Origin: Xenoacremonium recifei
Taxonomy: Eukaryota > Ascomycota > Sordariomycetes > Hypocreales > Nectriaceae
NCBI GenBank assembly: GCA_012184525.1
Contig: WOFQ01000060.1
Coordinates: 124,001 to 188,000, forward strand
Length of the DNA stretch: 64,000 nt
Reading direction: 5' to 3'
The notes under the pieces: model-generated
The model's database searches: none
What the model saw: only the letters and a program-made list of their open reading frames with translations
What the model was told of the DNA's origin: nothing
Translations under genes and position numbers: made by a program
Shown here: positions 13,525 through 26,263 of the stretch, piece by piece
Layout: every line of letters starts with the position of its first letter
Position numbering within the stretch: the stretch's first letter is position 1

Positions 13525-14675
13525 ATGGCTGAAAGCGGGTGAGTGAGCACATCGTGAGCTTTGACGAAGGATAGACCATTGATACAGCTCGTGTGTCCAG
13601 CCGCGTCAACGTCGTCTTCATCGGCGCCGGAGCCGTAGGATGCTTCTACGCATCCCGCCTCCACCACGTGAGTCTCATCCATCCATATACATCACCTCGC
13701 ATCACGACTAACACGCCTCGCCAGCCCTCCCACAATGTCCACGTCTCGCTTGTGGCACGCTCCAACTTCGCCGCCATCCAGGAATCCGGCGTGACGCTCC
13801 AGACGCGCAACTTCGGCGACTACGTCTTCCACCCAGACGCCGCCTATCCGTCAGTGCCCGCCGCCGCCGAGGCGCAGGCCGACTGGCACTACATCGTCGT
13901 GACGACCAAGGCGCTGCCGGACGTGAGCGACGATTCCGCTGTGATAGCACCGCTCGTCGGCCCGCGCTCGTGTATCGTGCTCATTCAGAACGGCGTCGGC
14001 GTCGAGCAGCCCTTCCGCGCGCGCTTCCCCTCCACGCCCATCGTCAGTGCCGTGACGGTCGTGAGCGCGGAGCAGACGCGGCCCGGCACGGTGCGGCAGA
14101 ATCGCTGGACGCGGATCAGTCTTGGGCCCTACACGGATGGGCTGGGCACGGGGGATGGGGAGCTTGCGCGGAGGGGGGAGGAGTGCATGCGCAAGTTGCA
14201 GGGCTGGTGGGCGACGCTGGGAGGGATTCGCGATGTCGAGGTGTATGACGAGGTCGGGCTGCAGACGGTGCGGTGGCATAAGCTCTGTATCAACGCCGCG
14301 ATGAATCCCTCAGCCGTGCTCTCCGGCGGGCGCGGCAACGCAGACATGGTATCCGACCCCGAGCTACGACGACACCTCCTGGGCGTGATGCAAGAAATAT
14401 ACGCCGCGGTGCCCCGAATCCTAGGCCGCGAGTTCCCCCCCAGCATGGCGAAGCCGGAGAAGATTGTCGAGAGCACTTCCCGGAACGCGGGGGCGCGGCC
14501 GAGCATGTTGTTGGATTGGGAGGGGGGGAGGCCGTTGGAGGTGGAGGTGATTCTGGGGAATCCGGTGAGGATTGCGAGGGAGAGGGGCGTGGAGATGCCG
14601 AGGCTGCAGAGCTTGTATGCGTTGTTGAGGTCGGCGCAGGGGGAGAGGGCGAGGAGGAGGGAGAAGAAGTTGTAG
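13525..14675 (+). CDS. Ketopantoate reductase-like (ApbA/PanE family)
   Basis: Proposed exons are 13525-13538, 13601-13667 and 13725-14675, giving 343 residues. The first exon is only 14 bp; it is the nearest ATG, sits before a strong GTGAGT donor, and its phase joins exactly to the acceptor at 13600 to give MAESGRVNVVFIGAGAVG. The second intron (57 bp) is in frame and stop-free but has a GTGAGT donor and an ACTAAC branch point. The glycine-rich GAGAVG at residues 13-18 is the NADPH-binding motif. The later RWHKLCINAAMNP segment matches the conserved K...N region of the C-terminal catalytic domain. The family reduces 2-dehydropantoate to pantoate for CoA synthesis, but fungi carry several paralogues of uncertain substrate, so the exact substrate is open. 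Length is typical of fungal members. Confidence 0.85.
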
Positions 14676-17600
14676 GATTTTGGAGGGTTTTGGTGGATTG
14701 GGGAAGGCTGTCTCGATTATGATCTGGAGATTTGTACATCACTTATATTTAAATATTGGTAGTCTGAGAGGTGGAATCACTATAAGAATCCTGTCCGATG
14801 ATTGAGGGGATACATCAGCCTTGAATGATCGTAGTGTAAAATGCCGGGACGCCCCAGGAGGGGATGATATGGCACTTGATCGATCGGGGATTTGAGCTCC
14901 AACTATCCATGTTGGGGTTTTATGCGGTTTCTCCCTCAAGTATAACTCGTCTACAACATTCTGCGGTGGCTTCGTGCTCGTAAATACGATTCCATGGTCG
15001 AATTCGATTCCTTGTGGCTATGAGTTACACATGTTGTACACACCCTCGATGAAGGTATCTCCCGTGCTAGAAGCAATTTATTGCGCATAGCTATTATATC
15101 TTCGTCCAAAACGCACTTATAATCATCTGTAACGATGCGGGCCTTCTGGGTGAGTTCTTCTCTGGGGTTACAGTATGTCTACCTTAATAATGAGCTGAAT
15201 GTAGTGTTGAAGTTCGTGGAATCCTCGGCTCCCGGAAACTCACAATTAAAGTCAACCCCATTACGCCCATACTTATAAACATGCTAATCACGTAAGCAGG
15301 AAATATTTATTCCTTAGCAGGCTTCATAGCATTACGGTATCTCTAGAATTTTGCTTTATTGGTAGAGCCCGCCCATCCACCGGATGAAATGATGTTCTAC
15401 CAGGAGTTCTTAAGGGTAATTTACTTGGTGAATTGCAGAGAAATAAATCCATCGAAGATCCCGTCGATCATAGTTATGAGTCTAGAGTATGCGGAGTGAA
15501 AATGAATATAAGGCGTCTTGACAGAAGTCAAACTTACAATATCTACGTCCATCGGAGCGATTGACACATTGAGCACGGGAGATCTTGACAGCTACTAGGA
15601 AGTAATTTACTTCACTTTGGCCAAGACGTACAGGTATTGGTCCGGAACGTAGGGTCCTTCTTGAATACGAGATTTTGGGTTCTGGTCAAAGTGGTGTTCG
15701 CCATAGCGCCTTGGTGTTCGTATCGCCGTGAGATCCATTGCCCTCTTCACCAAGACTTTTTCGCAATCTCTCACTTACCACCGCTAGATTTCTTTCCTGT
15801 TCTAATGTATACGTATACATTTTTATATACTATTTTCTCTGCGTAATGTTTGATGGGTCAAAGCATTTTGGTCAATGATAGTGGAAGCGCTCAGCCACGA
15901 AGAGGGCAACATTGGGAATGCACAATAAATGCGAGTCAAAACATTCCGATGTTTGCAACTGACTCCGGATCCTCGTATTTTCTTATCTCTTGCACATTGC
16001 TCAAGAGTTCCAAAGGCTGACAGAAAGGCGATTGTTGTACCAGCAGCTGGCTGGATGGGCGCTATGGAAACATAATAGGAGGCCTCGCATCTTGTAGTCC
16101 GCATATTCTGCGCTCCAGAGTCTTATACTTGGCTTGATTCATACGGTCTAGCATGAATTTATAGCCTACCACTTTGGGTCTTAATGTACTTCTTCTTCTG
16201 ACCCGTGTGTCTTCGACGTAAATACTTTTTAGGGCAGAATCACAAATTGCTTAGTTATAGGCAAAGATCCGAACCGAAAGAAGAACCAAGGTAGCCTCGA
16301 CGGCGCAATCTAGAAGAACAGGGTCTCATGACTGGGAGGGGAATGTGTATCAAGATATCACCATGTAAAATGATCTATAAAAAGATTGGGAGAAAGAAAG
16401 CCAATTGCTGTAGAAGATGAGCCCATAGTGTGTGAGAACATGCTGCCAGCTGGACCTTTCCCAATGCCATAAAGCTTTTATTACTAGATATAGAAAAGTC
16501 AGTTAATTTCCCCACGGGATAGGCCCCTTAGATGTCGCTAGATTACAATAGCGATTCCGTGAATGCTCTTGCGGTAACTCGCTGATAGCAATTCGCTAAT
16601 GGCAACTCACAGACTATACCTTGATGGCCAAGCACAAATTATGCATGATCTACATAACTTATCACTATGAATGGACTCAAATAAGAAAAAACTCAATTGA
16701 CACCAACTCCTGGACCGGTGTGTTGTTAGTTCAAATGTAGTTCAAATGAAACTTTCCGATACACATGGGCCCTCTACGTCGAGCTGGGATCCACGGTCCC
16801 GGACTACGATTGATCATGACTTGCCGCGGCACGGCATATTGTTTCAGCCTCGTTCTGGTATCATTCTTAAGCCCCTTTCTTGTTGTCTCACGGAATGGTT
16901 GCAAGGCATGTGGTTGACGATCGGGCGTCGTTGGGTTCCATCGGGCTCAAGGTGAGATCGCGGGCCGTGATGCGCCAAGCCATGCAGAGGCGGCATCATG
17001 ACTTAGAAACGAAACCTGATGCATGTTAGTGACGACGCAAGATGAGACATAGCTCGATGCCCTGCTCAAGGGGTGAGAACGTCGAGTCAGAAAGTCGGAT
17101 CATCGAGGCGCCTGGCGGGAAGACGTGAAACGGTCAGCTTAGCGCGGCTTCAGACGTGTAGAAGGCTCAACGGCTTCTAGGAATTCGCATGCTGCTTGTC
17201 AATGTGTCAGTCCAAACCTGAGGCCTAGCGGCTGAAGGGCGAGCAGCTAGAGAGAGGTTCACACTGTGCCATCAGCCGGGATCCATAACTGCGGCAACAC
17301 ATTCCGAGGGCCAGGAACGACATTCAGGGTCCGTTTTTGCCTCTGGGAGTCCCTGATCTGCTCTTCTGCCGTGGTCCCTGTGGCGGGCAGTGTGGGAAAA
17401 GGTAAGGCTTATAGGTTGGCTTGAGGCTCCAGAAGCCAAGCAAAGACGCGGCAGAACATCGGTATCATTTGTGATGGAGATCTCGCGGCCGGGATATGCA
17501 AGTCAACCAACAGTTTCGCGGCAGCGTGTCTCCACCATCCCTCCCGCGGAGCAGATGCACCGGGCGGGTGACGTCAAGCAGCAGCAGATCTGCTGGGAAG

Positions 17601-18700
17601 GAGCATGGGATGGCGTTCGCCTCCCTAGAAAGTGTGGCGGCATAACGATAAGTGTGGCGCAGGTACGGTATTTAGTCCAATGCTGGCACGGTGGAACTTC
17701 AGGGACCATCGAATGGATGGATGGAACGTTCAAGCAAGGATGGATGCTGTCGGAGCTGCTCCTCGTGGCTTCGGGAGAGAAGCGCTGGCTGCTGCCCGAG
17801 AGGATCTTTTCTGGCCGCGGCGGGCCTCTGCAGACCCGTAGGGGGCATGTTTAGCGGCCCGGGCGGGGAGACGAACAGCACTTGATCGCCGATCTGGAGG
17901 GCGGATGGCGATGGAGGAGGCCTTAGCAGAGCGGTCTGGGTGTGCTGGGAGTCATGGGATTTTGGTTCTGCGGCTTCAACAGCTTGGAAGCGAGGGAGCT
18001 ATAGGTAGCGTTTGACGTCGACCAGGGAATCGGAAGAGCTTAACAGAGCAAGTAAGGTGAGATGTGACGGCAGACGGAGATGCAGTTGCAGCAGAGATAT
18101 GCATCGGAACCAGTAGCTGGTCCTGGACTCGTCCTCCGTGGCCGAGGATTCTAGATTCCGGTCCCGGTCTGCGAAATTGCATTGCGCTCGTCAGCAGGCG
18201 GCCCCTAAGCACCCCTCCGAAGAAATCTTTAATACTAATCATCCTCCACTGTCAGCGTGGACTGGACAGGGCTTGCTTCCCCTCATCGCGCGCGCAAGTC
18301 TGGTACGATCCGCGACCAGGGGCCCTGCTAGGGCGATCCGTTTAGGCACATGGGTGGGAGGATCTCGGAGGGAAAGCGACGTTGATACGTGCTGTAATAC
18401 AGCGCGCTTACATGCCGTCTAGTGTTGCAGATGTAGTTGTTTTGAGGGGAGGTTGTAAAGAAACTTGAAGAATTTGCAATAGCTCATGAAGATGTAGAAT
18501 CGAAAAAGTGTTGGACTGTAGAGGCAAGGTACCTGAAGGGAAGGAAGTGTCCTGTGATTATCTAATCCTGCTCGGGATCAACTCGACCCGTTCCTCCTCC
18601 CCTCCACCTCCCGCCGCATCGACGACGTTCCAGGCTCCTGACCTCGCACCACAAAGCCCTCCCGCAGTAGCCATCTTAAGCCTCTTGGCTCTGCTCGGGC
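14676..18700. other. Intergenic region, partly AT-rich; no supported gene
   Basis: About 4 kb without a convincing gene. From about 14940 to 16740 the sequence is clearly more AT-rich than its surroundings and all frames are closed by stops. From about 16740 to 18700 composition returns to normal, and small open frames (for example 17390-17854 plus) show no domain or codon bias. The AT-rich part may be an old decayed insertion, but I found no terminal repeats or transposase fragments. Confidence 0.45.
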
Positions 18701-19377
18701 CTGCTCGAGGTGGCTCCTGGCGCCTCCATTTTCTTTTATTCACTGCTATGGAGCAAGCAATGGAGCTGCACCACCACAAGCCGTTCTGGCGATCGACATG
18801 CTAGCGTCACATCCCTCTGGATCTCTCTACACTGTGCATCGCCACCTCCACAACGAGCACAGCAGTTGCAGGGCGACTCAGGGCACGTATCCGCGGCTGT
18901 GTTCTCACGCTGGGCTCTCTCACACCTACACTGCGCTCGACTCCCCTAGATTCGCCCCCTGAGCCCGCCAACAGACTGCTGAACGGATCTCTCTGCTTGC
19001 CCTAGAGCTAGAGCTAGAGTGTGAGTGTGCGCCCTCACTCGGTCCCCTTCTCCGTACCGAAGCGAAGGACCGAAAGGCGCCCAGTGCCAGTGCCAGTACC
19101 AGACAGGACAGAACCACATCTCGCCTCCCACTACCTCCCCTTCATCCACATCCCCTCGTCACGCCGCTTCTTCCCTGCTGCCTTTCTGGAGCTGTGGGAA
19201 TCCTGAGGGCCAATACACATGAAGCGTCGCTCACACCTGCGCGACGTCTCTCTCTCACTCGCTCGGACTGTCACCTGACAGGAATGTGCGACAGCAGAGC
19301 CGTCCTGAGATCACCCCCTTCATCTTCCCCCACGTCCTCGGAAGAATCACGGCTTTTAGGTCATCACCAGGATCGCC
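18701..19377 (+). promoter_or_regulatory. Phytochrome gene leader/promoter region
   Basis: A pyrimidine-rich stretch with many CTC/TCC runs precedes the phytochrome start, as is usual for fungal promoters and 5' UTRs. The transcription start cannot be read from sequence. Two upstream ATGs near the main start are listed separately. Confidence 0.4.
19219..19278 (+). promoter_or_regulatory. Upstream ORF 1 in phytochrome leader (19 codons)
   Basis: An ATG at 19219 opens a 19-codon frame ending at TGA 19276-19278, about 100 bases before the phytochrome start codon. It acts as a uORF only if transcription begins upstream of it, which is unknown. Confidence 0.35.
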
Positions 19378-19400
19378 ATGGACGCGCCGCGGGAGAATGA
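19284..19400 (+). promoter_or_regulatory. Upstream ORF 2 overlapping the phytochrome start codon
   Basis: An ATG at 19284 opens a frame that ends at 19400, so it overlaps the phytochrome ATG (19378) in another frame. If transcribed, ribosomes starting here would pass the main start. The main ATG has the better context (CGCCATGGAC). Confidence 0.35.
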
Positions 19401-22400
19401 TGGGCAAGCTGGCAGCCAGTCGCAGCCGAAGGAGGAGCAACAGCAGCAGCAGAGTACGAAGCCAGAGGCAGCATCCTCAACAGCAGCAATACCAGCAACT
19501 GTGCCTGTCCGCGCCGAATCCCTCTCCTCCATCTCCTCCGGAGCTCGGGCTGCTCCCACTGGCCTTCACATCACCAACCCCGCCTCGTTCGTTTCCCGTC
19601 CGCGGCGGACAACTTCTTCAGCTGCCCAGGTCGAGCCTGGGAGTATCACGTCGCCCCCTGGACCCTTCTCGCCATGGAGCGCCAGCTCTGACAAGCAGCT
19701 CGGCCATCAATCAGCTTCTTCAGATATGTCCGGCGATCGAGTCTTCCCTATCCGATCCGTCATAAGCTTCGACCCCGCGACCACCAAGATAGCTGGCGAT
19801 GACTACCTTCCCAGCTCTTCGGATGCCGAGTCTCGACCAATCGCCGTTCATCGACCAGGTGTGCATCGAACCGAACAGCTGCAGGAACAGAGGCGGTCTT
19901 CTATTGGCGGTACCGCCTCGACTTACTACCCCGGGACCCCTCAGAGGAGGCAGACTTCGACCGGCCCTATGTCTAGTATTCAACTCGACGCTGCCCGTCA
20001 CAGCAGCTCGCGGCCACTTCAACTCGACATCTCCACGTCCGACGACGAGACGGACGCCAATGCTCCTCCGGATGAAACGACCCCTCCCGCCGAAGCGCTT
20101 GGTGATAAGATGACCAGTTCTATCGCATCGACTGGGCATGGCACTGGTGATATGCCTCATATGACGACGCGCTTCACACACGTGGAAACAGACGAAGGGC
20201 ATTCCGTCATCACTGGCCGGGACGGTGTCCTCCAACGCTGTGAGGATGAGCCCATTCATACGCCGGGGGCGATCCAAGGGTTTGGAGTGCTCGTGGCTTT
20301 ACGGGAGGAACGCGACGGATTTTTTAGTGTGCGGTACGTGAGCGAGAACTCAGAAAGGGCATTAGGATACACACCAAGACAGTTGTTCAAGCTCGACAAC
20401 TTCCTCGATGTTCTCACGGAAGAACAGCAAGACAACTTACTGGATCACATCGACTTTATCCGCGACGAGGATGCCGACCCTGCTATCAACGGACCCGAGG
20501 TCTTCAGTATCTCCGTGCGACCTCCCAAGAAGAAGAAGACTGTGAAACTCTGGTGCGCCATACACATCAACGCTGCCAACCCGGATCTAGTCATTTGCGA
20601 ATTCGAGCTGGACGATGACCAAGAATTTCCTCTTCGTCCCAGTGATGAGATGACTCCCGACACTCCTCACGATACTCTCCAGTCAAACCCTACCCTCGAA
20701 GAGATTGAAGAAAGCACCGAGATCATTAGTAAACCCCTTCGAATATTGAGAAGCGCCAGGAAGCGACGAGGCGAACAGGGCGCTATGCAGGTCTTCGATA
20801 TCATGTCCCAGGTTCAGGAGCAGTTGGCATCTGCCCCTAACCTCGAGATATTCCTTAAGATTCTGGTTGGTATAGTCAAAGAGCTCACGGGGTTTCATCG
20901 TGTCATGATTTATCAGTTCGACTCCTCCTTCAACGGCAAAGTCGTCACGGAGCTTGTTGACACTTCCAAGACTAGGGATTTATACAAGGGTCTCAACTTT
21001 CCGGCATCGGACATTCCGCGCCAAGCCCGAGATCTTTACAAGCTGAACAAGGTCCGCCTCTTGTATGATCGGGACTTGGACACGGCCAGAATAGTCTGCC
21101 GGACCAAAGAAGAACTCGAAACTCCCTTGGACATGAGCCACGCCTACCTCCGGGCCATGTCTCCCATCCATCTCAAATACCTCGCCAATATGGCGGTTCG
21201 ATCATCAATGTCCATTTCTATTAATGCTTTCAATGAGCTGTGGGGTCTGATTGCTTGTCACTCTTATGGAGGTCAAGGCATGCGAGTATCCTTTCCGATC
21301 CGAAAGATGTGTCGACTGGTCGGAGATACGGCTTCGAGAAATATTGAGCGGCTGTCGTATGCCTCCCGCTTGCAGGCACGCAAACTGATCAACACGGCGC
21401 CGACAGACGCCAATCCCTCGGGCTACATCATTGCGTCTTCCGACGACCTGCTACGCCTATTTGATGCTGACTTCGGATTACTCTCCATCAAGGGTGAAAC
21501 CAAAATACTTGGCATCATAGAGCAGAGTCAAGAGGCTTTGGCCATGTGGGAGTATTTGCGAATGCGTCAGTTGACATCGGTGGTTGCTTCGCAGGATGTC
21601 AAGGAAGACTTCCCAGACCTCCGATACCCCCCCGGCTTCCTTGTCATTGCTGGTCTCTTATACGTTCCATTGAGTGTTGGTGGAAGTGACTTTATTGTCT
21701 TTTTCCGCAAGGGTCAGATCAAGGAGGTCAAATGGGCAGGAAACCCTTACGAGAAAATTATTCGAGACGGCACAGCGGGTTACCTTGAACCAAGATCCAG
21801 TTTCAAAACTTGGCATGAGACTGTCGTTGGCAAGTGTCGTGAATGGACAGAGGAACAGGTTGAAACCGCAGCTGTGCTTTGTCTCGTTTATGGTGAGTCT
21901 TTCACGGTCCTGATCTTGTAGCACCCTTGGCATTCTAATTGACCGTCTAGGCAAATTCATCGAGGTGTGGCGGCAGAAAGAAGCGGCCTTGCAAAGCAGC
22001 AAACTCACACGTTTGTTACTTGCAAACTCAGCACACGAGGTTCGAACACCGCTTAACGCCATCATAAACTATCTAGAAATTGCGCTTGAAGGAACCCTGG
22101 ATCAGGAAACGAGGGAGAATTTGGCACGCTCACATTCCGCATCGAAATCCTTGATTTATGTGATCAATGATCTTCTCGACTTGACTAAGACGGAAGAAGG
22201 CCAGAGCTTGATCAAAGATGAAATATTCGACCTCATCAATTGTATAACCGAAGCCACAGAGCCATTCCGGTTTGACGCAAAACGAAAGGGGATTGGTTAC
22301 GACATCGAAAAACATGAGGGACTACCTCGATTTGTTCACGGTGACGAACGACGTATCCGACAAGTCATCTCGAACATCACGGCCAACGCTATATCACACA

Positions 22401-24037
22401 CCACCGAAGGTTCCATCAAGATTGAGGTATACGTCTCTGAAATCAGGGAGAGGCATGCTATCATTGAGCTTGTTTGTACGGATACGGGTATTGGCATGAG
22501 TGCCAGCCAGCTCGATGCTCTTTTCCGCGATCTTGAACAAGTCAGCTCCGAGGAAGAACCTAGGCCATTGCCGCAGTTCACAGAAAAGCCGGCTGAGATG
22601 CGTACTTTGGGCCTTGGTCTCGCCGTTGTGGCGCGCATTATCCGGAATATGGACGGTCAACTTCGACTCAAATCAGAAGAGGGCCAAGGCTCAAGATTTG
22701 TGGTCCAACTTCCATTTCTCCTACCTGACGAGTCACCGAACACGAGCGAGAATAGTGCGCAGCCGGGCTCGCTGACTAGTCAGACTTCGAACCAGATTGC
22801 TTCTGCTCCTGACTCTCTGAAGGCGGCACCAGAGGGTGAAATTCTCCTCGTTGATCGAAATAGTGGAGTGAACTCTCTCCTCGAAGGAGAACATGTTCCT
22901 CTCGAACGATCGAGCTTTGAGGGCCGACAGAGCATGGGCAGCTTTGGCAGCCAGTCCAGTCACAAGAGCGACGCTGATCGGTTGATTAACGCCATCCAGA
23001 CTCCGTTGTCGCTAGATGACAAGGAACCCGAGTATCCTATTCGCACACGCCCAGGTTCTAGTGGAAGTGCGCCACGTCCGACGTCGATGTTATCAACCGG
23101 TGGGCCAGGTTCACCAACCAGTCCTCGAAGGCCTCAAGGACAAGTATCACAAATGGGCGAAAATATGAATGAACCCGGATCGGCGTCGATCCGGGATACC
23201 AAAACCCCGGTCAAGGCTGTCAAGATTCCCGACGAATACACCGATGTACCCACACGAGTACCGGCTGGGGACCACTCCCGAGTTCTTTTCGAGCTGCCTG
23301 AAGAGACTAAGAGCCAAGGCAGTCAAAGGGGTGGCACAGAAAGCGTAGTGAGCGCGGGCACAAGTGAAATCACTGGGGGTGAACAATCATCTCTGCAAGT
23401 TCTGATTGCTGAAGATGATCCAATCAACATGAAAATTCTCAAGAAAAGATTGGAGAGAGCGGGCCATTCCGTTCACGGCAGCGTCAATGGGGAAGACTGT
23501 GCAACAGTGTACCGTGAGAGATCCAAGACTTTCGACGTTGTTCTCATGGACATGCAGGTACGTTCGAATTGCCAAACCTCGACTGTAGAGTATTGCTAAC
23601 GTGACCAGATGCCGATCGTGGATGGCCTCACAAGTACCAAGATGATCCGATCCATCGAAAGTTCACCGGAATACGGTGGCCTCTCAACTTTATCTACTAC
23701 CAACAGCCGCATTCCCATCTTTGCAGTGTCGGCTTCCCTTGTCGAATCGCTGAAGGATGTCTATGTGGACGCAGGCTTCGATGCATGGATTCTCAAGCCT
23801 ATCGACTTCAAACGATTGAACATACTTCTTGCCGGCATCTCTAACACAGAAGTCCGGAACGAGTGCCTCTACGTGCCTGGGCAATGGGAGCGTGGAGGCT
23901 GGTTCTGCTCGCGATCCGGCGGCTCAGACACCACCGACCCAAGCGAGGAGACCACTCCTAAGGCGGAGGATGAACAGAAGCAGATGGGTGAGGATGGCGA
24001 AGCAACACCTACCGAAGGCCAGAAGAAAGTTGAATGA
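19378..24037 (+). CDS. fphA: Fungal phytochrome, hybrid histidine kinase (FphA type)
   Basis: Three exons (19378-21892, 21951-23557, 23609-24037) encode 1516 residues. After a long Ser/Gln-rich extension comes the biliverdin region: C288 in RCEDEPIHTPGAIQGFG is the expected bilin-attachment cysteine. It is followed by PAS, a GAF domain with PASDIP at 542-547, and a PHY domain whose tongue shows WAGNPYEK and EPRSSF. The transmitter has H867 in the H box (AHEVRTPLNA), an N box (ITANAISHT), G1 (DTGIGM) and G2 (GLGLAVV). The C-terminal receiver has the acidic pair at 1327-1328, phospho-acceptor D1372 (LMDMQMP) and K1437. All key residues are present, so it should be a working red-light sensor and phosphorelay kinase. 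In Aspergillus such proteins control asexual/sexual development and stress signalling. The second intron falls just after the receiver aspartate. Confidence 0.95.
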
Positions 24038-25123
24038 AGCGGCTCTGCGCCGACAACCTACGAAATGATCTACCTTCCTCCTAACAGAGGATTTCCCTTA
24101 CGACACACGAATCCATAAACATCCGGGCTCTAATGTGGTGTGCTGGTCGAACACAGCACTACCTGCTCTTTGACCTTTTCAAAGCCCCACGACATGACAT
24201 TTCTTCCTCCTGTATTATTTCTTTACGAAAACGCTAATTGTATTTTCTTACCTGTATGGCATACGTATAGTACATGATAGATACGGCCTAGGCGACGCGG
24301 CGTTAGGGGCTTGGAAACGTTTTCTTCTTCTTACTCCTGTACACCTTTTCCTTTCTTTTTCTCTTCATACCTGATAGACCTCATCGGATGCGGGGTGGGT
24401 GTTGGTCGCGTTTTGGGCTAGGGATGGGAAACTTGCTTGCTCTTGGGTTCGGGTCATGATGACGACGATGACGGGGAAATACAAACGGTTTAAGGGTTTA
24501 AGCGGGGGGCTTACTTCTTTTGCGCGCTGGACGAGGCTAGAGAAATAAATACACATGAGCAGGGGCGTTCCGGCTGCGAGTTTGGTTACTTGGCTGTCAA
24601 TAAGTTGTGTATGAGCCGTGAAGTAATGATACTGGAGGAAACCCTTCTCCTATTCACAAGTGCTCGAGTTATTACTACAGGGGACATTCTCTCCCATAGT
24701 CCAGAAACACTACACTCATTCATATCAATGCCTCAATAAAGGTACCCAAAGCCCCGTGTTTGATTGACATGTGTTTTCCACAACCCCGACTAACGTGTCA
24801 ACGCCGTCTATGCATTAATAAACCACCCTAAGAGCAAAAAAGAAGGGGGGGAGGATGTTCCCGTGTGATGAGCCCCCCCCTGATATCTTATCCATAACCG
24901 CACGTTCTACTCCTGGTGCACCCCTAGCCTATGATTTCCGGCCCAGTTTGGCCCCTCCGCCTTGACTATCGCTGCTGTCCTCATGGTCCGTCCACGGTAG
25001 TGGTGGTGGACGGTGCTGCAGCTGTTCCTCGCGGCCCTGCTAACGCCGGGCACTGCGCTTGACCACGCGGCCGCGCAGCACGCCGCCCGGCGATGATGGC
25101 GTCCCTCGCCGCCTCGTGCTTTG
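24038..25123. other. Convergent intergenic region (3' ends of phytochrome and CK2 beta)
   Basis: About 1.1 kb lies between two stop codons facing each other. It holds the two 3' UTRs and short T-rich and G-rich runs. I see no further gene. Confidence 0.6.
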
Positions 25124-26263
25124 CTACAGCCCCGACTCGGCGCCGTTAGTGGAGAGAGCCATGGGGCTGCCGTTGTGGTGCTGGCGCTGGCGCTGCTGTT
25201 GGCGCAGGCGGGCATTACCGGGGGGCCGGCGGCGCACCGCAACTCGACCGCCGCCGTGCGGGTTCGTCAGGCTCATAGCGTCGGCGTCGTCGTCTTCGGA
25301 CTCGGGGTTCTGCTCGGCGTAGAGCTTGGCCTCGTCCAGCTCGGAGATGCTGTTGGGGCGGTCGCGCAGCCACTGCATGCGGGGGCCGGACCGCGCCCGT
25401 TCCGACACGCGGAAGCCGTAGATGCGGGGCTCGTAGACGCGGCCGGCGCCGAGGCCCGGGGCGATGTTCTTTGCGTACATGCCGTTGATGGTGAGCTCGT
25501 CGTCGGGGACACGTGACGAGTGCGACGAGAGCACCTCGGCGCCGCGGCGCGTCAGGTCGTACTCGGGGAAGGTCAGCAGGAACAGCGCGCCAAAGGTGCG
25601 GCCGAAGAAGGCGCCGTCGACGGTCTGGAAGCGGCTGTTGGGCGGCACGTAGACGTCGAGGCATGACGGGCAGAACAGCTTGACCGTATCCTCGCCGGGG
25701 ATGTCCGAGAGCCCGACGGGCAGCGTGCGCGCCTGGTCGCAGTTGGTGCGCGGGCAGCAGCCGAAGTGGCCCAGCTCGTACTTCTCGCTCATCTGCTGGA
25801 TGCCCGCGCGCGAGCAGATGAAGCGCTGGTGGATAAGCCCGTACAGCATCTCGGCCGAGGACTCGATGACGGACAGGTCGCTAGCCATCCGGCTGTGGTG
25901 TCTCCGTTCGCTGTGCCGTCCCATGTGGCCAGGGTCGCCCAGGCCGGACTCGTTGTCGTCTTCTTCCTCTTCTTCCTCCTCCTCTTCTTCGTCGTCTTCG
26001 GGTTCGACGTCCAAGATCATCTGGAGGGGGAGTGTTAAGTTAGCATAAGCACAGACATAGACACAGACACAGACGGGGAAGACCAGAGCAACGCTAGCAC
26101 GTACCTCTAACGCTTCCTTGTACATGGCAACCTGAGTTTGTAGACCCGTCAAGTTGAAATCGTCTTCTATAAAGTCTTCCGACACCTCGGCAAAGTACTC
26201 ATGCCCCAGCAGCGAGCAAAAGCTGGAGATCCATGACTCGGGGATCCCAGAGGACGTCGACAT
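25124..26263 (-). CDS. ckb1: Casein kinase 2 regulatory (beta) subunit
   Basis: Two exons (26263-26105, 26020-25124) encode 351 residues. The intron is 84 bp, in frame and without stops, but has a GTACGT donor, a CTTAAC branch point and a CAG acceptor, and removing it restores the family sequence (KEALE-MILDVEPEDD). The N-terminal SWISSFCSLLGHEYFAEV block, a run of about ten glutamates, and the zinc ribbon C142, C147, C170, C173 (CPRTNC...CPSC) are all diagnostic. The zinc ribbon makes the beta dimer that scaffolds two catalytic subunits. The C-terminal tail after about residue 290 is basic and Gln/Arg-rich, as in other filamentous fungi. CK2 acts on many nuclear and cytoplasmic targets; in Neurospora the beta subunit (ckb-1) is a clock component. 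It lies tail-to-tail with the phytochrome gene. Confidence 0.95.
   Translation of the reverse strand: MSTSSGIPESWISSFCSLLGHEYFAEVSEDFIEDDFNLTGLQTQVAMYKEALEVRASVALVFPVCVCVYVCAYANLTLPLQMILDVEPEDDEEEEEEEEEEDDNESGLGDPGHMGRHSERRHHSRMASDLSVIESSAEMLYGLIHQRFICSRAGIQQMSEKYELGHFGCCPRTNCDQARTLPVGLSDIPGEDTVKLFCPSCLDVYVPPNSRFQTVDGAFFGRTFGALFLLTFPEYDLTRRGAEVLSSHSSRVPDDELTINGMYAKNIAPGLGAGRVYEPRIYGFRVSERARSGPRMQWLRDRPNSISELDEAKLYAEQNPESEDDDADAMSLTNPHGGGRVAVRRRPPGNARLRQQQRQRQHHNGSPMALSTNGAESGL

Noticed and set aside
17390..17854. 154-codon plus-strand frame upstream of the phytochrome gene
   Set aside because: No domain and no codon bias, and overlapping frames of similar quality exist on both strands.
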